In this document: one piece after another, positions 8,766-17,251 of the stretch | How the letters are laid out: every line of letters begins with the position of its first letter | How positions within the stretch are numbered: the stretch's first letter is position 1 | DNA from: Alloacidobacterium dinghuense | GTDB lineage: Bacteria; Acidobacteriota; Terriglobia; Terriglobales; Acidobacteriaceae | Assembly: GCF_014274465.1 (NCBI RefSeq) | Contig: NZ_CP060394.1 | Location: 744,001 to 808,000, forward strand | Direction of reading: 5' to 3' | DNA length: 64,000 nucleotides | Position numbers and translations under genes: made by a program | The notes under the pieces: generated by a model | The model's database searches: none | What the model was told of the DNA's origin: nothing | Seen by the model: only the letters and a program-made list of their open reading frames with translations

Positions 8766-9088
8766 AGCACCACCTCGCAGCTATGGAACATCGCGTAGTA
8801 CCATGTCGTCCAAACCTTTGCGCCTGAGTGTGAAAGAATCTCGACCAATGGAGTGGGTGACCAGTCGGCTCATTCTTCAACCCGAACCGTGAACATGGCA
8901 CCGACTCGCCTAAGGTCCAACTTTCTGTCCCGGCAGATAGTCGTCTCGACACATATGTCCACCACAGCTCGAATTTGACGTAGTGCGAAGCCAACCGTCG
9001 TAGGTATAGTGTTTCTGACGAACGCGGAATCTCGGCATAGCATTCTTCAGTCCCTAAAATTCCGGGAAGAGTTCCTCCAGGAGGAGTC
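8766..9088. other. Divergent intergenic region
   Basis: This 323-bp region lies between divergent genes. No gene, repeat copy or convincing -35/-10 pair was identified. It should hold the promoters of both the DoxX-like gene and the M16 protease operon. The last bases (AGGAGGAG, 9077-9086) are the ribosome-binding site of the protease. Confidence 0.5.
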
Positions 9089-10495
9089 ATGCGAAGCAAG
9101 CAGGCAAGACGAGTGTGTCTGTTCTTTCTATTGTTCATTGCCTTGACGTTCAATCTGCGACTACTCGCGGCGTCAGCCGACGAGTTCCACGTGCCCGTCG
9201 AATACTACAAGCTGCCCAACGGCCTGCGCGTGGTGCTCTCACCCGACCACACTGCGCCTACGGTCTGCGTAGGCGTTTATTACCGCATCGGCTTCCGCAT
9301 CGAACCCAAGGACCGGACCGGTTTCGCGCACCTCTTCGAACACATGATGTTCCAGGGCTCAGCCAATCTCGGCAAAATGGAGTTCATCAAGCTCATCCAG
9401 TCCAACGGCGGCATCCTCAACGGCTCCACGCGTTTTGATTTCACGAATTATTTTGAAGTCGTCCCATCGAACAAACTCGAAACCATCCTGTGGGCCGAAG
9501 CCGACCGCATGAGCGGCCTCGCCGTCACCGAAGACAACCTCAAGAACCAGCAGGGCGTTGTCGGCAACGAAGTCAAGGTCAACGTCCTCAACCGTCCCTA
9601 TGGCGGTTTCCCATGGATTGACCTGCCCATGGCCGCCAATACCAACTGGTACAACGCCCACAACTTCTACGGCGATCTGAGCGACATCGAATCCGCCAAG
9701 CTCGATGAAGTAAAGAAATTCTTCGACACCTACTACGCGCCCAACAACGCAGCACTGGCAATCGTCGGCGATTTCGAACCGGCTGACGCCAAGAAGTTCG
9801 TCGAAAAATATTTCGGCTCCATCAAGCCATCGCAATTGCCTCCGCAACCCGACCTCACCGAGCCGCGCCAGGAAAAGGAAAAAGTCATCACCAAGACTGA
9901 CCCGCTGGCGCCGCGCCCCGCGCTCGCCATCGCCTACCACATGCCCGACCGCAATACGCCCGAGTACTACGCGATGGGCCTCATCGAACAGATGCTCATC
10001 GAAGGCAATGACAGCCTGCTCTACAAGGAACTCGTCCAGAAGCGGGGCCTGACTGACTCGATCGAGGGCGGCATCAATCTCCTCGGCAACATGTTCGACT
10101 ACGCCGGCCCCATGCTGCTTTCCGCCGACGTTCGCTACGACCCCACCACTACATCGGACACGATCCTCGCCGCCATGGACACCGCCATCAACCCGCTGCT
10201 CGAAAAGCCTGTGGACAAGCAACTGCTCGACCGCGCCCGCGTCAAGGCGCGCTCCAGTCTCTACGACACCATGACGCAATTTGGCGGCTTCGGCCTCATG
10301 GACCTGCTCTCCAGCTTCGCCCTCTTCGACGATGATCCGTCGCACGTCAATTCCATCGTGCCGGAGTTCGACAAGGTCACGCCGGAGCTGATCCAGAAAA
10401 CCGCTCAGGAATACCTGCGGAAGACCAACCGCACCGTCGTCATCGTGCAACCCGCACCCAAGAACACAGCCGCCGCGCCGGCGCAGAAGCCGTAG
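9089..10495 (+). CDS. M16 family zinc metalloprotease, catalytic subunit, secreted
   Basis: A 468-residue periplasmic insulinase-type peptidase. A signal peptide occupies residues 1-28 (LFFLLFIALTFNLRLLAASA). The inverted zinc motif HLFEH at residues 81-85 supplies both histidines and the catalytic glutamate, with the distal glutamate in GNEVKVN at 161. The rest is the usual two-domain M16B fold. Such enzymes cleave peptides or processed protein fragments inside a closed chamber. ATG 9089 is preceded by a strong AGGAGGAG. The next gene, 15 bp downstream, encodes the same fold without the zinc motif, so the pair is predicted to form a heterodimer. Confidence 0.93.
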   Translation: MRSKQARRVCLFFLLFIALTFNLRLLAASADEFHVPVEYYKLPNGLRVVLSPDHTAPTVCVGVYYRIGFRIEPKDRTGFAHLFEHMMFQGSANLGKMEFIKLIQSNGGILNGSTRFDFTNYFEVVPSNKLETILWAEADRMSGLAVTEDNLKNQQGVVGNEVKVNVLNRPYGGFPWIDLPMAANTNWYNAHNFYGDLSDIESAKLDEVKKFFDTYYAPNNAALAIVGDFEPADAKKFVEKYFGSIKPSQLPPQPDLTEPRQEKEKVITKTDPLAPRPALAIAYHMPDRNTPEYYAMGLIEQMLIEGNDSLLYKELVQKRGLTDSIEGGINLLGNMFDYAGPMLLSADVRYDPTTTSDTILAAMDTAINPLLEKPVDKQLLDRARVKARSSLYDTMTQFGGFGLMDLLSSFALFDDDPSHVNSIVPEFDKVTPELIQKTAQEYLRKTNRTVVIVQPAPKNTAAAPAQKP

Positions 10496-10510
10496 GAGAG
10501 GAGAACCCCA

Positions 10511-11902
10511 ATGATGAATATGACGAACAAGATCACCATCTCCACGCTCATCCTCGCCGCAGCAGCTTCCACAACCGCGTTGGCGCAAAAACAGACGCCG
10601 CCTGAAGGCGCGCCGCCCAAGGCATTCACCGTTCCGGCGCATGAAAGCTACACCCTGCCCAACGGATTGAAGATCACGCTCGTACCCTACGGCATCATTC
10701 CCAAGGTCACCGTCAGCCTGGCTGTGAACGCGGGCAGCATCAACGAAGGCAGCAATCACGGCGGAGTCGCAAGCATCACATCCGAACTGCTCAAAGAGGG
10801 AACCGAGAAGCTGACTCCCGAGCAGCTCGCCGACGAAGCCGCCCGCATGGGCAGTACGGTCAGCGTCACCGCCACCGACGATCAGACCATCGCAGAGCTC
10901 GATATCCTTTCTGAATTTGGCCCTGATGCCGTGCGCCTGCTCTCAGACGTTCTCCAACACCCCCGCCTGCCCGATTCCGAGTTGCCGCGCCTCAAGACCG
11001 ACCTACTCCGTCAGATCGCCCTTGGATCGTCCCGTCCACAAGTCATCGCGCAGATGCACTTCCGCAAGATCATCTACGGCGACCACCCCTATTCGGTCGT
11101 CCTCCCATCCGATACCGAAGTGAAGGCCATCACCCTCGATGACGTGAAGACCTACTTCAATACGAATTTCAATCCCGAAAGATCCCATCTTTATGTCGCC
11201 GGAAAATTCGAAACCGGCGCAGTGAAAAAGGCCATCTCGGAGAGCTTCAGCAAATGGCCCAAGGGCGGAGCGCCATGGAAGCCGGACGTCCCCTCGCCGA
11301 AGTCCGGTCACACTCTCGATGTAACCGATCGTCCCGGCGCACCACAGTCGACGCTGATCATCGGTTTGCCAGTGCCTCCGCCTAATAGCCCGGATGCGAT
11401 CCCGCTGCTGGTTACCAACGCCCTGCTTGGCGGATCCTTCAATTCACGCATCACCGCCAACATCCGCGAACAGAAGGGCTACACCTATTCGCCCTTCAGC
11501 ACCATCTCGCGCCGCTACCACGACGCCTACTGGGCAGAGAACGCCGACGTCACGACGCAATTCACCGGCCCGTCGATCAAGGAGATCTTCGGCGAAATCG
11601 ACCGCCTCAAAGGCGCGCCACCGGCCGATCCCGAGTTGAAGGGAATCCAGAACTATCTCTCCGGCCTCTTCATCATCCAGAACTCCAGCCGCGGAGCCCT
11701 CATCACCCAGCTGCAATACGTCGATTTCCAGGGCCTCGGCGAAGACTACCTGAAAACCTACGTCGCAAAAGTGAACGCCGTAGCTCCAGCCGACGTCCAG
11801 AAAATGACCGCCAACTACCTGAAACCAGACCAGATGACCATCGTAGTCGTAGGCGACAAGTCGAAAATCACCGACCAGCTCACTCCCTGGTCAACGCAGT
11901 AG
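10511..11902 (+). CDS. M16 family peptidase-like protein, non-catalytic subunit, secreted
   Basis: A 463-residue periplasmic M16B homologue with a signal peptide (STLILAAAASTTALAQ). Where the catalytic partner has HLFEH, this protein reads NHGGVASITSELLKEGTE, so zinc ligands and catalytic glutamate are absent. It retains the C-terminal substrate-clamp features such as EQKGYTYSPFSTISRR, corresponding to the conserved R/Y region of M16B beta-type subunits. ATG 10511 follows GGAGAGGAGA. Known M16B heterodimers pair one active and one inactive chain in this way, which supports the role assigned here. Confidence 0.9.
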   Translation: MMNMTNKITISTLILAAAASTTALAQKQTPPEGAPPKAFTVPAHESYTLPNGLKITLVPYGIIPKVTVSLAVNAGSINEGSNHGGVASITSELLKEGTEKLTPEQLADEAARMGSTVSVTATDDQTIAELDILSEFGPDAVRLLSDVLQHPRLPDSELPRLKTDLLRQIALGSSRPQVIAQMHFRKIIYGDHPYSVVLPSDTEVKAITLDDVKTYFNTNFNPERSHLYVAGKFETGAVKKAISESFSKWPKGGAPWKPDVPSPKSGHTLDVTDRPGAPQSTLIIGLPVPPPNSPDAIPLLVTNALLGGSFNSRITANIREQKGYTYSPFSTISRRYHDAYWAENADVTTQFTGPSIKEIFGEIDRLKGAPPADPELKGIQNYLSGLFIIQNSSRGALITQLQYVDFQGLGEDYLKTYVAKVNAVAPADVQKMTANYLKPDQMTIVVVGDKSKITDQLTPWSTQ

Positions 11903-11917
11903 CCAAGCCACGAACAC

Positions 11918-11955
11918 GGGTGCCCCAGGTCTCGATTCTGAGACCTGGGTTTTAA
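11918..11955 (+). terminator. Hairpin repeat acting as probable terminator of the M16 pair
   Basis: GGGTG then the stem CCCAGGTCTC / GAGACCTGGG around a six-base loop, followed directly by TTTT and AAAACC. It lies 16 bp after the second M16 stop. The GGGTGCCCC opening links it to the intergenic repeat family, so a repeat may have been recruited as terminator. Confidence 0.55.
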
Positions 11956-12298
11956 AACCACAAAAGTGCTCTTGACTCTCGCCTCAGTAACGCTTTTACA
12001 GATCAAGAATTTGTCAGGCCCCCGGTTGCCAAGATTTCCACTAACCATCTCATTAAGAAGCACTTCCGTCACTTCCGATTTGGCGTATATTTCTTCCGGA
12101 TCAGGTATTCTTAATATAGGGAATCATTTATTGCCCAAATGCGGATGCATGCGGTTTGTTCTTCATCCGCTAGATGATAGATACGTCAATAAATCTTTGA
12201 AAGTGGGTAATTTAGCGATAGTTATCGCGTAGGCGATTGAAAATAAAGATCTCCGTACAAAATAGCGGAGGGGGTACCCTCCGGAAATTGCAACCAGA
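11956..12298. other. AT-rich leader upstream of the hopanoid operon
   Basis: This stretch is clearly more AT-rich than its neighbours and has no reading frame I can support. Near its 3-prime end it holds GCGATTGAAAATAAAG (about 12233-12248), related to elements at 33156-33240 and 44474-44577. The inverted repeat GGAGGGGGTACCCTCC follows, 14 bases before the GGAAA ahead of hpnA. It should contain the operon promoter, but no box pair is convincing. Confidence 0.5.
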
Positions 12299-13300
12299 AT
12301 GAAAGCCTTCGTCACAGGGTCCACAGGATTCGTCGGGAGTCACGTAGCCAAGTTCCTTGCCTGCCAGGGAGCAGACCTCCGTCTCCTCATCCGCAAGTCC
12401 AGCAATCTATCGAACCTCTCAGGAATGGCCGCTCCAACGTCGTTCGACACCATCACAGGCGATCTCCTCGACCCCGAGTCGCTCCGTCCCGGTATCCGTG
12501 GCTGCGACTTCGTATTCCACGTAGCCGCCGACTACCGCCTCTGGGTCCGCGACCCGAAGCAGATGTACGCCGCCAACGTGGACGGCACGCGCGAACTGCT
12601 CCGCGTTGCCCGCGAAGAGGGCGTGCGCCGTGTCATCTACACCTCCAGCGTGGCGACCATGGGCTTTAAGACCGACGGTACCATCGTCGACGAGAACACG
12701 CCCGTCTCCCTGGCCGACATGGTCGGCCACTACAAGCGCTCCAAGTTCCTCGCCGAGCAGGAAGCTCTCAAAGCCGCCTATGATGGTCAGGAAGTAATGA
12801 TCCTCAACCCCACCACCCCCATTGGCCCCGGCGACATCAAACCCACGCCCACTGGCCGCATCATCGTCGACTTCCTCAATAAGAAGTTCCCTGCTTATGT
12901 CGACACCGGCCTCAACCTGGTCGACGTAGAAGAAGTCGCCCGCACCCATGTTTGCGCAACCGACATAGGAACCCCCGGCGAGCGCTACATTCTCGGTGGT
13001 GAAAACCTGACCCTGAAGCAGATCCTCGACAAGATGTCCGCCATCACTGGCCTGCCTTCGCCCACAACGAAAGTCCCGCACGCGGTAGCCATGGGCTTCG
13101 CCTTCTTCGACGAAACCATCACCGGCCGCATTCTGGGCAAAGAGCCGCGCGCGACCGTAGAAGCGGTCCGCATGGGCAAAAAGAAGATGTTCGCCTCGTC
13201 AGCCAAGGCAACACGCGATCTCGGCTTCCGCCAGATTCCCGTATACCCGGCACTGCGCGCCGCCATCGAATGGTTCCGCGCCAACGGGTACGCTCCATGA
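12299..13300 (+). CDS. hpnA: Hopanoid-associated sugar epimerase/reductase HpnA
   Basis: A 333-residue extended-SDR protein of the HpnA group, found in hopanoid gene clusters. It has the Rossmann motif GSTGFVGSHVAKFL at residues 7-20 and the active-site YKRSK after TSSVATMGF, matching the SDR YxxxK signature. HpnA has no firmly proven reaction; it is linked to side-chain sugar processing. The start at ATG 12299 fits the family N-terminus (MKAFVTGSTGFVG), though the ribosome-binding site is weak. The stop overlaps the hpnG start (ATGA), which begins a tightly packed operon. Confidence 0.92.
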   Translation: MKAFVTGSTGFVGSHVAKFLACQGADLRLLIRKSSNLSNLSGMAAPTSFDTITGDLLDPESLRPGIRGCDFVFHVAADYRLWVRDPKQMYAANVDGTRELLRVAREEGVRRVIYTSSVATMGFKTDGTIVDENTPVSLADMVGHYKRSKFLAEQEALKAAYDGQEVMILNPTTPIGPGDIKPTPTGRIIVDFLNKKFPAYVDTGLNLVDVEEVARTHVCATDIGTPGERYILGGENLTLKQILDKMSAITGLPSPTTKVPHAVAMGFAFFDETITGRILGKEPRATVEAVRMGKKKMFASSAKATRDLGFRQIPVYPALRAAIEWFRANGYAP

Positions 13301-13980
13301 AGCGCATCGGCATCATCGCAGCCCTCCCCGGAGAATTGAAGCCGCTGGTAAAAGGCTGGCAGCAGCGCGGCCGGATCCACATTGGCCAGGTAAACGAAGG
13401 AGAGGCCGGCGAAACCGAATACCTCGCCACCGCAGGCGGAATGGGTGCCGAAGCCGCAACCCGAGCCTGTGAATTGGTCCTGGCCGAAGGTAAACTCGAC
13501 GCACTCGTTTCCTATGGCTGGTCCGGCGCGCTCTCCTGCGGACTGAAGCCACCAACAGCTTGCGTCATCGCCGAAGTCATCGACAGCCGCACCAATGAGC
13601 AATTCCGCACCGCGTCGAGCGAAGGCCAGCGTCTTCTGACGCTCGACCATGTTGCTCGGCCCGACGAGAAGCGTGCTCTCGCGCAAAAATACCAGGCTCC
13701 GCTCGTCGACATGGAAGCCGCGGCCGTTGCCCGTGTTGCTGCCGCCAGAAATATTCCCTTTTATTGCCTCAAAGGAATTTCCGACGGCTACACCGACAAC
13801 CTGCCCGACTTCAACCGCTTTCTCGGAAGAGACGGCCAGTTGCAGATGTCAGCCTTCATCGCTTATTCTTTGCTCCACCCGAAATACTGGTCCGCGCTTT
13901 TGCAGCTAGGCAGACAAAGTAACGATGCAGCCCGCAACCTCGCGACCCTAGCCTCTGAGACTCTTGGCAAGACGCTGTAA
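13297..13980 (+). CDS. hpnG: Hopanoid-associated phosphorylase / adenosylhopane nucleosidase HpnG
   Basis: A 227-residue member of the nucleoside phosphorylase superfamily. HpnG removes adenine from adenosylhopane to give (phospho)ribosylhopane, a step in bacteriohopanepolyol synthesis. Family signs are IIAALPGELKPLV at the N-terminus, SYGWSGALSCGLKP, and VDMEAAAVARVAAARNIPF, the motif holding the ribose-binding Met-Glu. The start is ATG 13297, inside the hpnA stop (ATGA overlap), rather than the in-frame extension starting at 13270. It is cotranscribed with hpnA upstream and two dehydrogenases downstream. Confidence 0.9.
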   Translation: MKRIGIIAALPGELKPLVKGWQQRGRIHIGQVNEGEAGETEYLATAGGMGAEAATRACELVLAEGKLDALVSYGWSGALSCGLKPPTACVIAEVIDSRTNEQFRTASSEGQRLLTLDHVARPDEKRALAQKYQAPLVDMEAAAVARVAAARNIPFYCLKGISDGYTDNLPDFNRFLGRDGQLQMSAFIAYSLLHPKYWSALLQLGRQSNDAARNLATLASETLGKTL

Positions 13981-13996
13981 TCTGGTAGTAACAGTC

Positions 13997-15118
13997 ATGT
14001 CGACATTTACCACCGACGCTCCCGCTACTGGGAGCGAAACCATCCCCGCATTCATGCAGGCCGTCGTCTACCGTGCCGTCAACGACGTGCGCGTTGAAAC
14101 CATCCCTGTACCGGAAATCGGCCCCGGTGAGATTCTCATCCGCGTTCATTCCTGTGGCATCTGCGGAACCGACCTCAAGAAGATTCACACCGGCTCGCAC
14201 TCGGCCCCGCGCATCTTTGGCCACGAAACCTCCGGTACCATCGTCAAGACCGGCGAAGGCATCAGCAACTTCGCCGTAGGCGACCGCGTCATGGTCTTCC
14301 ACCACATCCCCTGCGGCAAGTGCTACTACTGCCGCAAAAAGACCTTCGCCCAGTGCGCCACCTACAAGAAAGTCGGCTGCACCGCTGGCTTCGAACCCTC
14401 CGGCGGAGGCTTCGCCGAATACATCCGCGTCATGGATTGGATCGTCTCCATGGGCGGCGTGCTCAAAATCCCCGACGGCGTCCCCTTCGAGCAGGCTGCC
14501 TTCGTCGAGCCCATCAACACCTGCCTCAAAGCCATTAAGAATCTCAACCTCGCCCTCGACGAAACCGTGCTGGTCGTCGGCCAGGGACCCATCGGCATCA
14601 TGTTGGCCGCGCTCGCCGCGCGCACTGGAGCCAAAATCCTGACATCCGATCTCTACCCTGAGCGCCACGCCATCGCCGCAGCCTACGGTCTCAATCACCC
14701 CATCGACGCGGGCAAGGAGAACGTCATCGAAGTCGCGAAACGCGAATCCGAAGGCCGCGGAGCAGACGCCGTCATCCTCGCCGTCGGCGGCAACGCCCTC
14801 ATCCGCACCGCCATGGACGCGGCCCGTCCCGGCGGCCGCGTATTACTTTTCGCGCAAACCCAGCACAGTGAGGCTATGATTGATCCGGCAGCCGTCTGCA
14901 TGGACGAGAAGACGCTGCTTGGCTCCTACAGCGCTTCAGTTGAAATTCAGGATGAGGGCGCACAATTAGTCTTCGACGGCTACCGCAACGGATTCGACCT
15001 GACCCGGCTCATTTCGCACCGGTTCCCGTTGGAGGAAGCCGTCGAAGCCATTGAAGTCGCATCCAATCCAACAGCTGCGTCGATGAAAGTTTTTATTCAG
15101 CCGAATCTGAGAAAATAG
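13997..15118 (+). CDS. Zinc-dependent alcohol dehydrogenase in hopanoid operon, first copy
   Basis: A 373-residue medium-chain dehydrogenase. The catalytic zinc ligands lie in SCGICGTDLKK and FGHETSG. The structural zinc site is CGKCYYCRKKTFAQC, and the cofactor motif is VLVVGQGPIGIMLAALAA. It resembles threonine/sorbitol-type dehydrogenases and should interconvert an alcohol and an aldehyde or ketone with NAD(P). ATG 13997 is preferred over the TTG inside hpnG. The gene sits 16 bp after hpnG and 7 bp before a second, divergent paralogue. HpnG yields a ribosyl aldehyde, so reduction of the hopanoid side chain is an attractive role, but this is inference from position. Confidence 0.88.
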   Translation: MSTFTTDAPATGSETIPAFMQAVVYRAVNDVRVETIPVPEIGPGEILIRVHSCGICGTDLKKIHTGSHSAPRIFGHETSGTIVKTGEGISNFAVGDRVMVFHHIPCGKCYYCRKKTFAQCATYKKVGCTAGFEPSGGGFAEYIRVMDWIVSMGGVLKIPDGVPFEQAAFVEPINTCLKAIKNLNLALDETVLVVGQGPIGIMLAALAARTGAKILTSDLYPERHAIAAAYGLNHPIDAGKENVIEVAKRESEGRGADAVILAVGGNALIRTAMDAARPGGRVLLFAQTQHSEAMIDPAAVCMDEKTLLGSYSASVEIQDEGAQLVFDGYRNGFDLTRLISHRFPLEEAVEAIEVASNPTAASMKVFIQPNLRK

Positions 15119-15125
15119 AAAAGAT

Positions 15126-16169
15126 ATGGCGAATCAAATGACGGCCGCTGTGCTCTACGGGAAAGAAGACCTGCGTATCGAGCAGGTGCCCGTACCATCG
15201 GCCGGACCCGGTGAGATCGTCGTGAGCGTGGCCGCAGCACTTACCTGCGGAACTGACCTTAAGGTCTACCGTCGCGGCTATCACGCAAAAATGCTGAAGC
15301 CGCCCATCGCCTTCGGACACGAGCTGGCGGGAGTTGTCGTAGAAGCTGGAAAAGGCCTGACCGATTTCCGCGTTGGCGACCGCGTCGTCGCGCTCAACTC
15401 CGCCCCCTGCGACGCGTGCTACTACTGCAAGCACCATCAACAGAATCTCTGCGACGACCTGCTCTTCAACAATGGAGCGTATGCCGAGTACATTCGCATT
15501 CCCGCACGCATTGTCGAGAAAAACACGCTGCACGTTCCCGACGGCGTCCCATTCGAACACGCCGCTCTGACTGAGCCCCTGGCATGTGTCGTGCGCGGCC
15601 TTGAAGAGACCAACGCCCAGCCTGGCGATACAGTCGTGGTCATCGGAGCGGGCCCGATCGGGCTCATGTTCATCAATACTGCGCAGCTAGCTGGCATGCA
15701 CGTCATTGCAGTCGTAAAGCGCGATGAGCAGATCGAAGCGGCCAAGGTCTTCGGTGCGGAACAAGTCGTTCAAACCACGGCGGTAAAAGACGTCGTTGCA
15801 GCAGTCCGCAGCCTCACGCCGAACAACCGCGGCGTCGACGTAGCCATTGAAGCCGTTGCCACGCCGGCGACTTGGCAGCAGGCCGTCGAAATGGTGCGCA
15901 AAGGTGGAGTCGTCAACTTCTTCGGCGGATGCGCCGCTGGCACCAAGGTTGAGCTCGACACAAATCGTCTGCACTACAACGACATCACGCTCAAGGCCAG
16001 CTTTCATCACACTCCGGCAACCGCACGCAGAGCCTTCGAACTCATCACCAGCGGGCAGTTCAATTGCCGTGAATACATTACGGGCCGCGCGCCACTATCG
16101 CGCCTCGATGAAGTCTTCCGCAAGCTGATGGACCGATCGAGCGACATTAAAACGGCCATCATCCCGTAA
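15126..16169 (+). CDS. Zinc-dependent alcohol dehydrogenase in hopanoid operon, second copy
   Basis: A 347-residue medium-chain dehydrogenase. Catalytic zinc residues are in LTCGTDLKVYRRG and FGHELAG, the structural zinc site is CDACYYCKHHQQNLC, and the nucleotide motif is VVVIGAGPIGLMFINTA. It is a paralogue of the preceding gene but clearly divergent, suggesting a different substrate or direction. ATG 15126 lies 7 bp after the upstream stop, with only a poor AGAAAAGA ribosome-binding site. A 134-bp gap containing a hairpin repeat separates it from hpnC, so it may end one transcription unit or continue into the next. Confidence 0.87.
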   Translation: MANQMTAAVLYGKEDLRIEQVPVPSAGPGEIVVSVAAALTCGTDLKVYRRGYHAKMLKPPIAFGHELAGVVVEAGKGLTDFRVGDRVVALNSAPCDACYYCKHHQQNLCDDLLFNNGAYAEYIRIPARIVEKNTLHVPDGVPFEHAALTEPLACVVRGLEETNAQPGDTVVVIGAGPIGLMFINTAQLAGMHVIAVVKRDEQIEAAKVFGAEQVVQTTAVKDVVAAVRSLTPNNRGVDVAIEAVATPATWQQAVEMVRKGGVVNFFGGCAAGTKVELDTNRLHYNDITLKASFHHTPATARRAFELITSGQFNCREYITGRAPLSRLDEVFRKLMDRSSDIKTAIIP

Positions 16170-16209
16170 ACTGAAAGAATCGTTCGCACCGATGATTCTC
16201 AGTGGCACC

Positions 16210-16248
16210 GTCATTCTGACGACCAACGGGAGGAAGAATCTCAGCGAT
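16210..16248. repeat. GTCATTCTGACGACC-type intergenic repeat
   Basis: Nearly identical to 3011-3050: GTCATTCTGACGACCAACGG then GAGGAAGAATCTCAGCGATG. It lies between the second dehydrogenase and hpnC and is the only sizeable gap in the hopanoid operon. Confidence 0.75.
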
Positions 16249-16303
16249 GTAGGGGCTCCAATCTTGATTCAACCTCAGGATTAACTACCATTTACTGAAA
16301 GCG

Positions 16304-17251
16304 ATGACCGCAAATACTGCACAAAGTGAACTGATCGAAAAAGGCTGGGCCGCGCTTCCAGCGGAATATCGCATACCCGAGAAGGCTCCGACGATTGAGG
16401 AAGCTCGCGCCTATTGCCAGCGCCTCGCGGAAACACATTACGAAAACTTCCATGTAGCTTCGTGGTTTCTGCCCAAGCGCCTGCGCCGCCATTTTCACAG
16501 CATCTACGCCTACTGCCGTATATCCGACGACCTCGGCGACGAAGTAGGGAATCGAGAGCAGGCGCTGGCGCTGCTCAATCTCTGGGGGGAAGAACTCGAT
16601 GCCTGCTATCGCGGAGAAGCTCGGCACCCGGTATTCGTTGCGCTCGCCGAGACCATTCGCATCTGCGATATCCCGAAGGATCCCTTCGCCGATCTCCTCG
16701 TAGCCTTCCGTCAGGACCAGACCGTCACGCGCTTCGAGACGATGGATGACGTCCTTCATTATTGTCATTACTCGGCAAATCCAGTCGGCCATCTTGTCCT
16801 TTACGCGTGCGGATATCGCGATGCCGAGCGCTTCGCGCTATCCAATCACACCTGCTCGGCGCTGCAACTCGCCAACTTCTGGCAGGATGTAACCGTCGAC
16901 TACGACAAAGATCGCATCTACTTCCCACTTGCAGACATGCGCCGCTTTGGCGTTGACGAAGCAACCATCGCGAACCGAAACTTTACGCCACAATTTCGTG
17001 AACTCATGCAGTATGAAGTCGAGTATGCGCGCCAATTGTTCACGAAAGGCATGCCGCTGATCCAGATGGTCGACCGCGAACTCGCCGTCGACCTCGACCT
17101 CTTCAGCCGTGGCGGCCTTGAAATTCTCAACGCCATCGAGCAGCAGGACTACAACGTGCTCCGAGCGCGCCCCGCCATCTCGAAAGGCAAGAAAGTCGCG
17201 CTGCTTTTCCGCGCATTAAGTGGCAAGTTCTTTGGGCGGAGCGTTGCGTGA
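16304..17251 (+). CDS. hpnC: Squalene synthase-like HpnC (hydroxysqualene synthase)
   Basis: A 315-residue isoprenoid synthase of the trans head-to-head type. HpnC converts presqualene diphosphate to hydroxysqualene in the three-step HpnCDE route. The first Mg-diphosphate motif is DDLGD at residues 75-79, and the second is DVTVDYDKDR at 195-204, with NFWQ before it. The ATG start is family-like (alternatives are later), and the ribosome-binding site is weak. It is coupled to hpnD by a GTGA overlap. Confidence 0.93.
   Translation: MTANTAQSELIEKGWAALPAEYRIPEKAPTIEEARAYCQRLAETHYENFHVASWFLPKRLRRHFHSIYAYCRISDDLGDEVGNREQALALLNLWGEELDACYRGEARHPVFVALAETIRICDIPKDPFADLLVAFRQDQTVTRFETMDDVLHYCHYSANPVGHLVLYACGYRDAERFALSNHTCSALQLANFWQDVTVDYDKDRIYFPLADMRRFGVDEATIANRNFTPQFRELMQYEVEYARQLFTKGMPLIQMVDRELAVDLDLFSRGGLEILNAIEQQDYNVLRARPAISKGKKVALLFRALSGKFFGRSVA

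Noticed and set aside
9359-10759. 466-codon minus-strand frame over the M16 genes
   Set aside because: Antisense to two confirmed M16 genes and with low-complexity Val/Gly/Glu composition.
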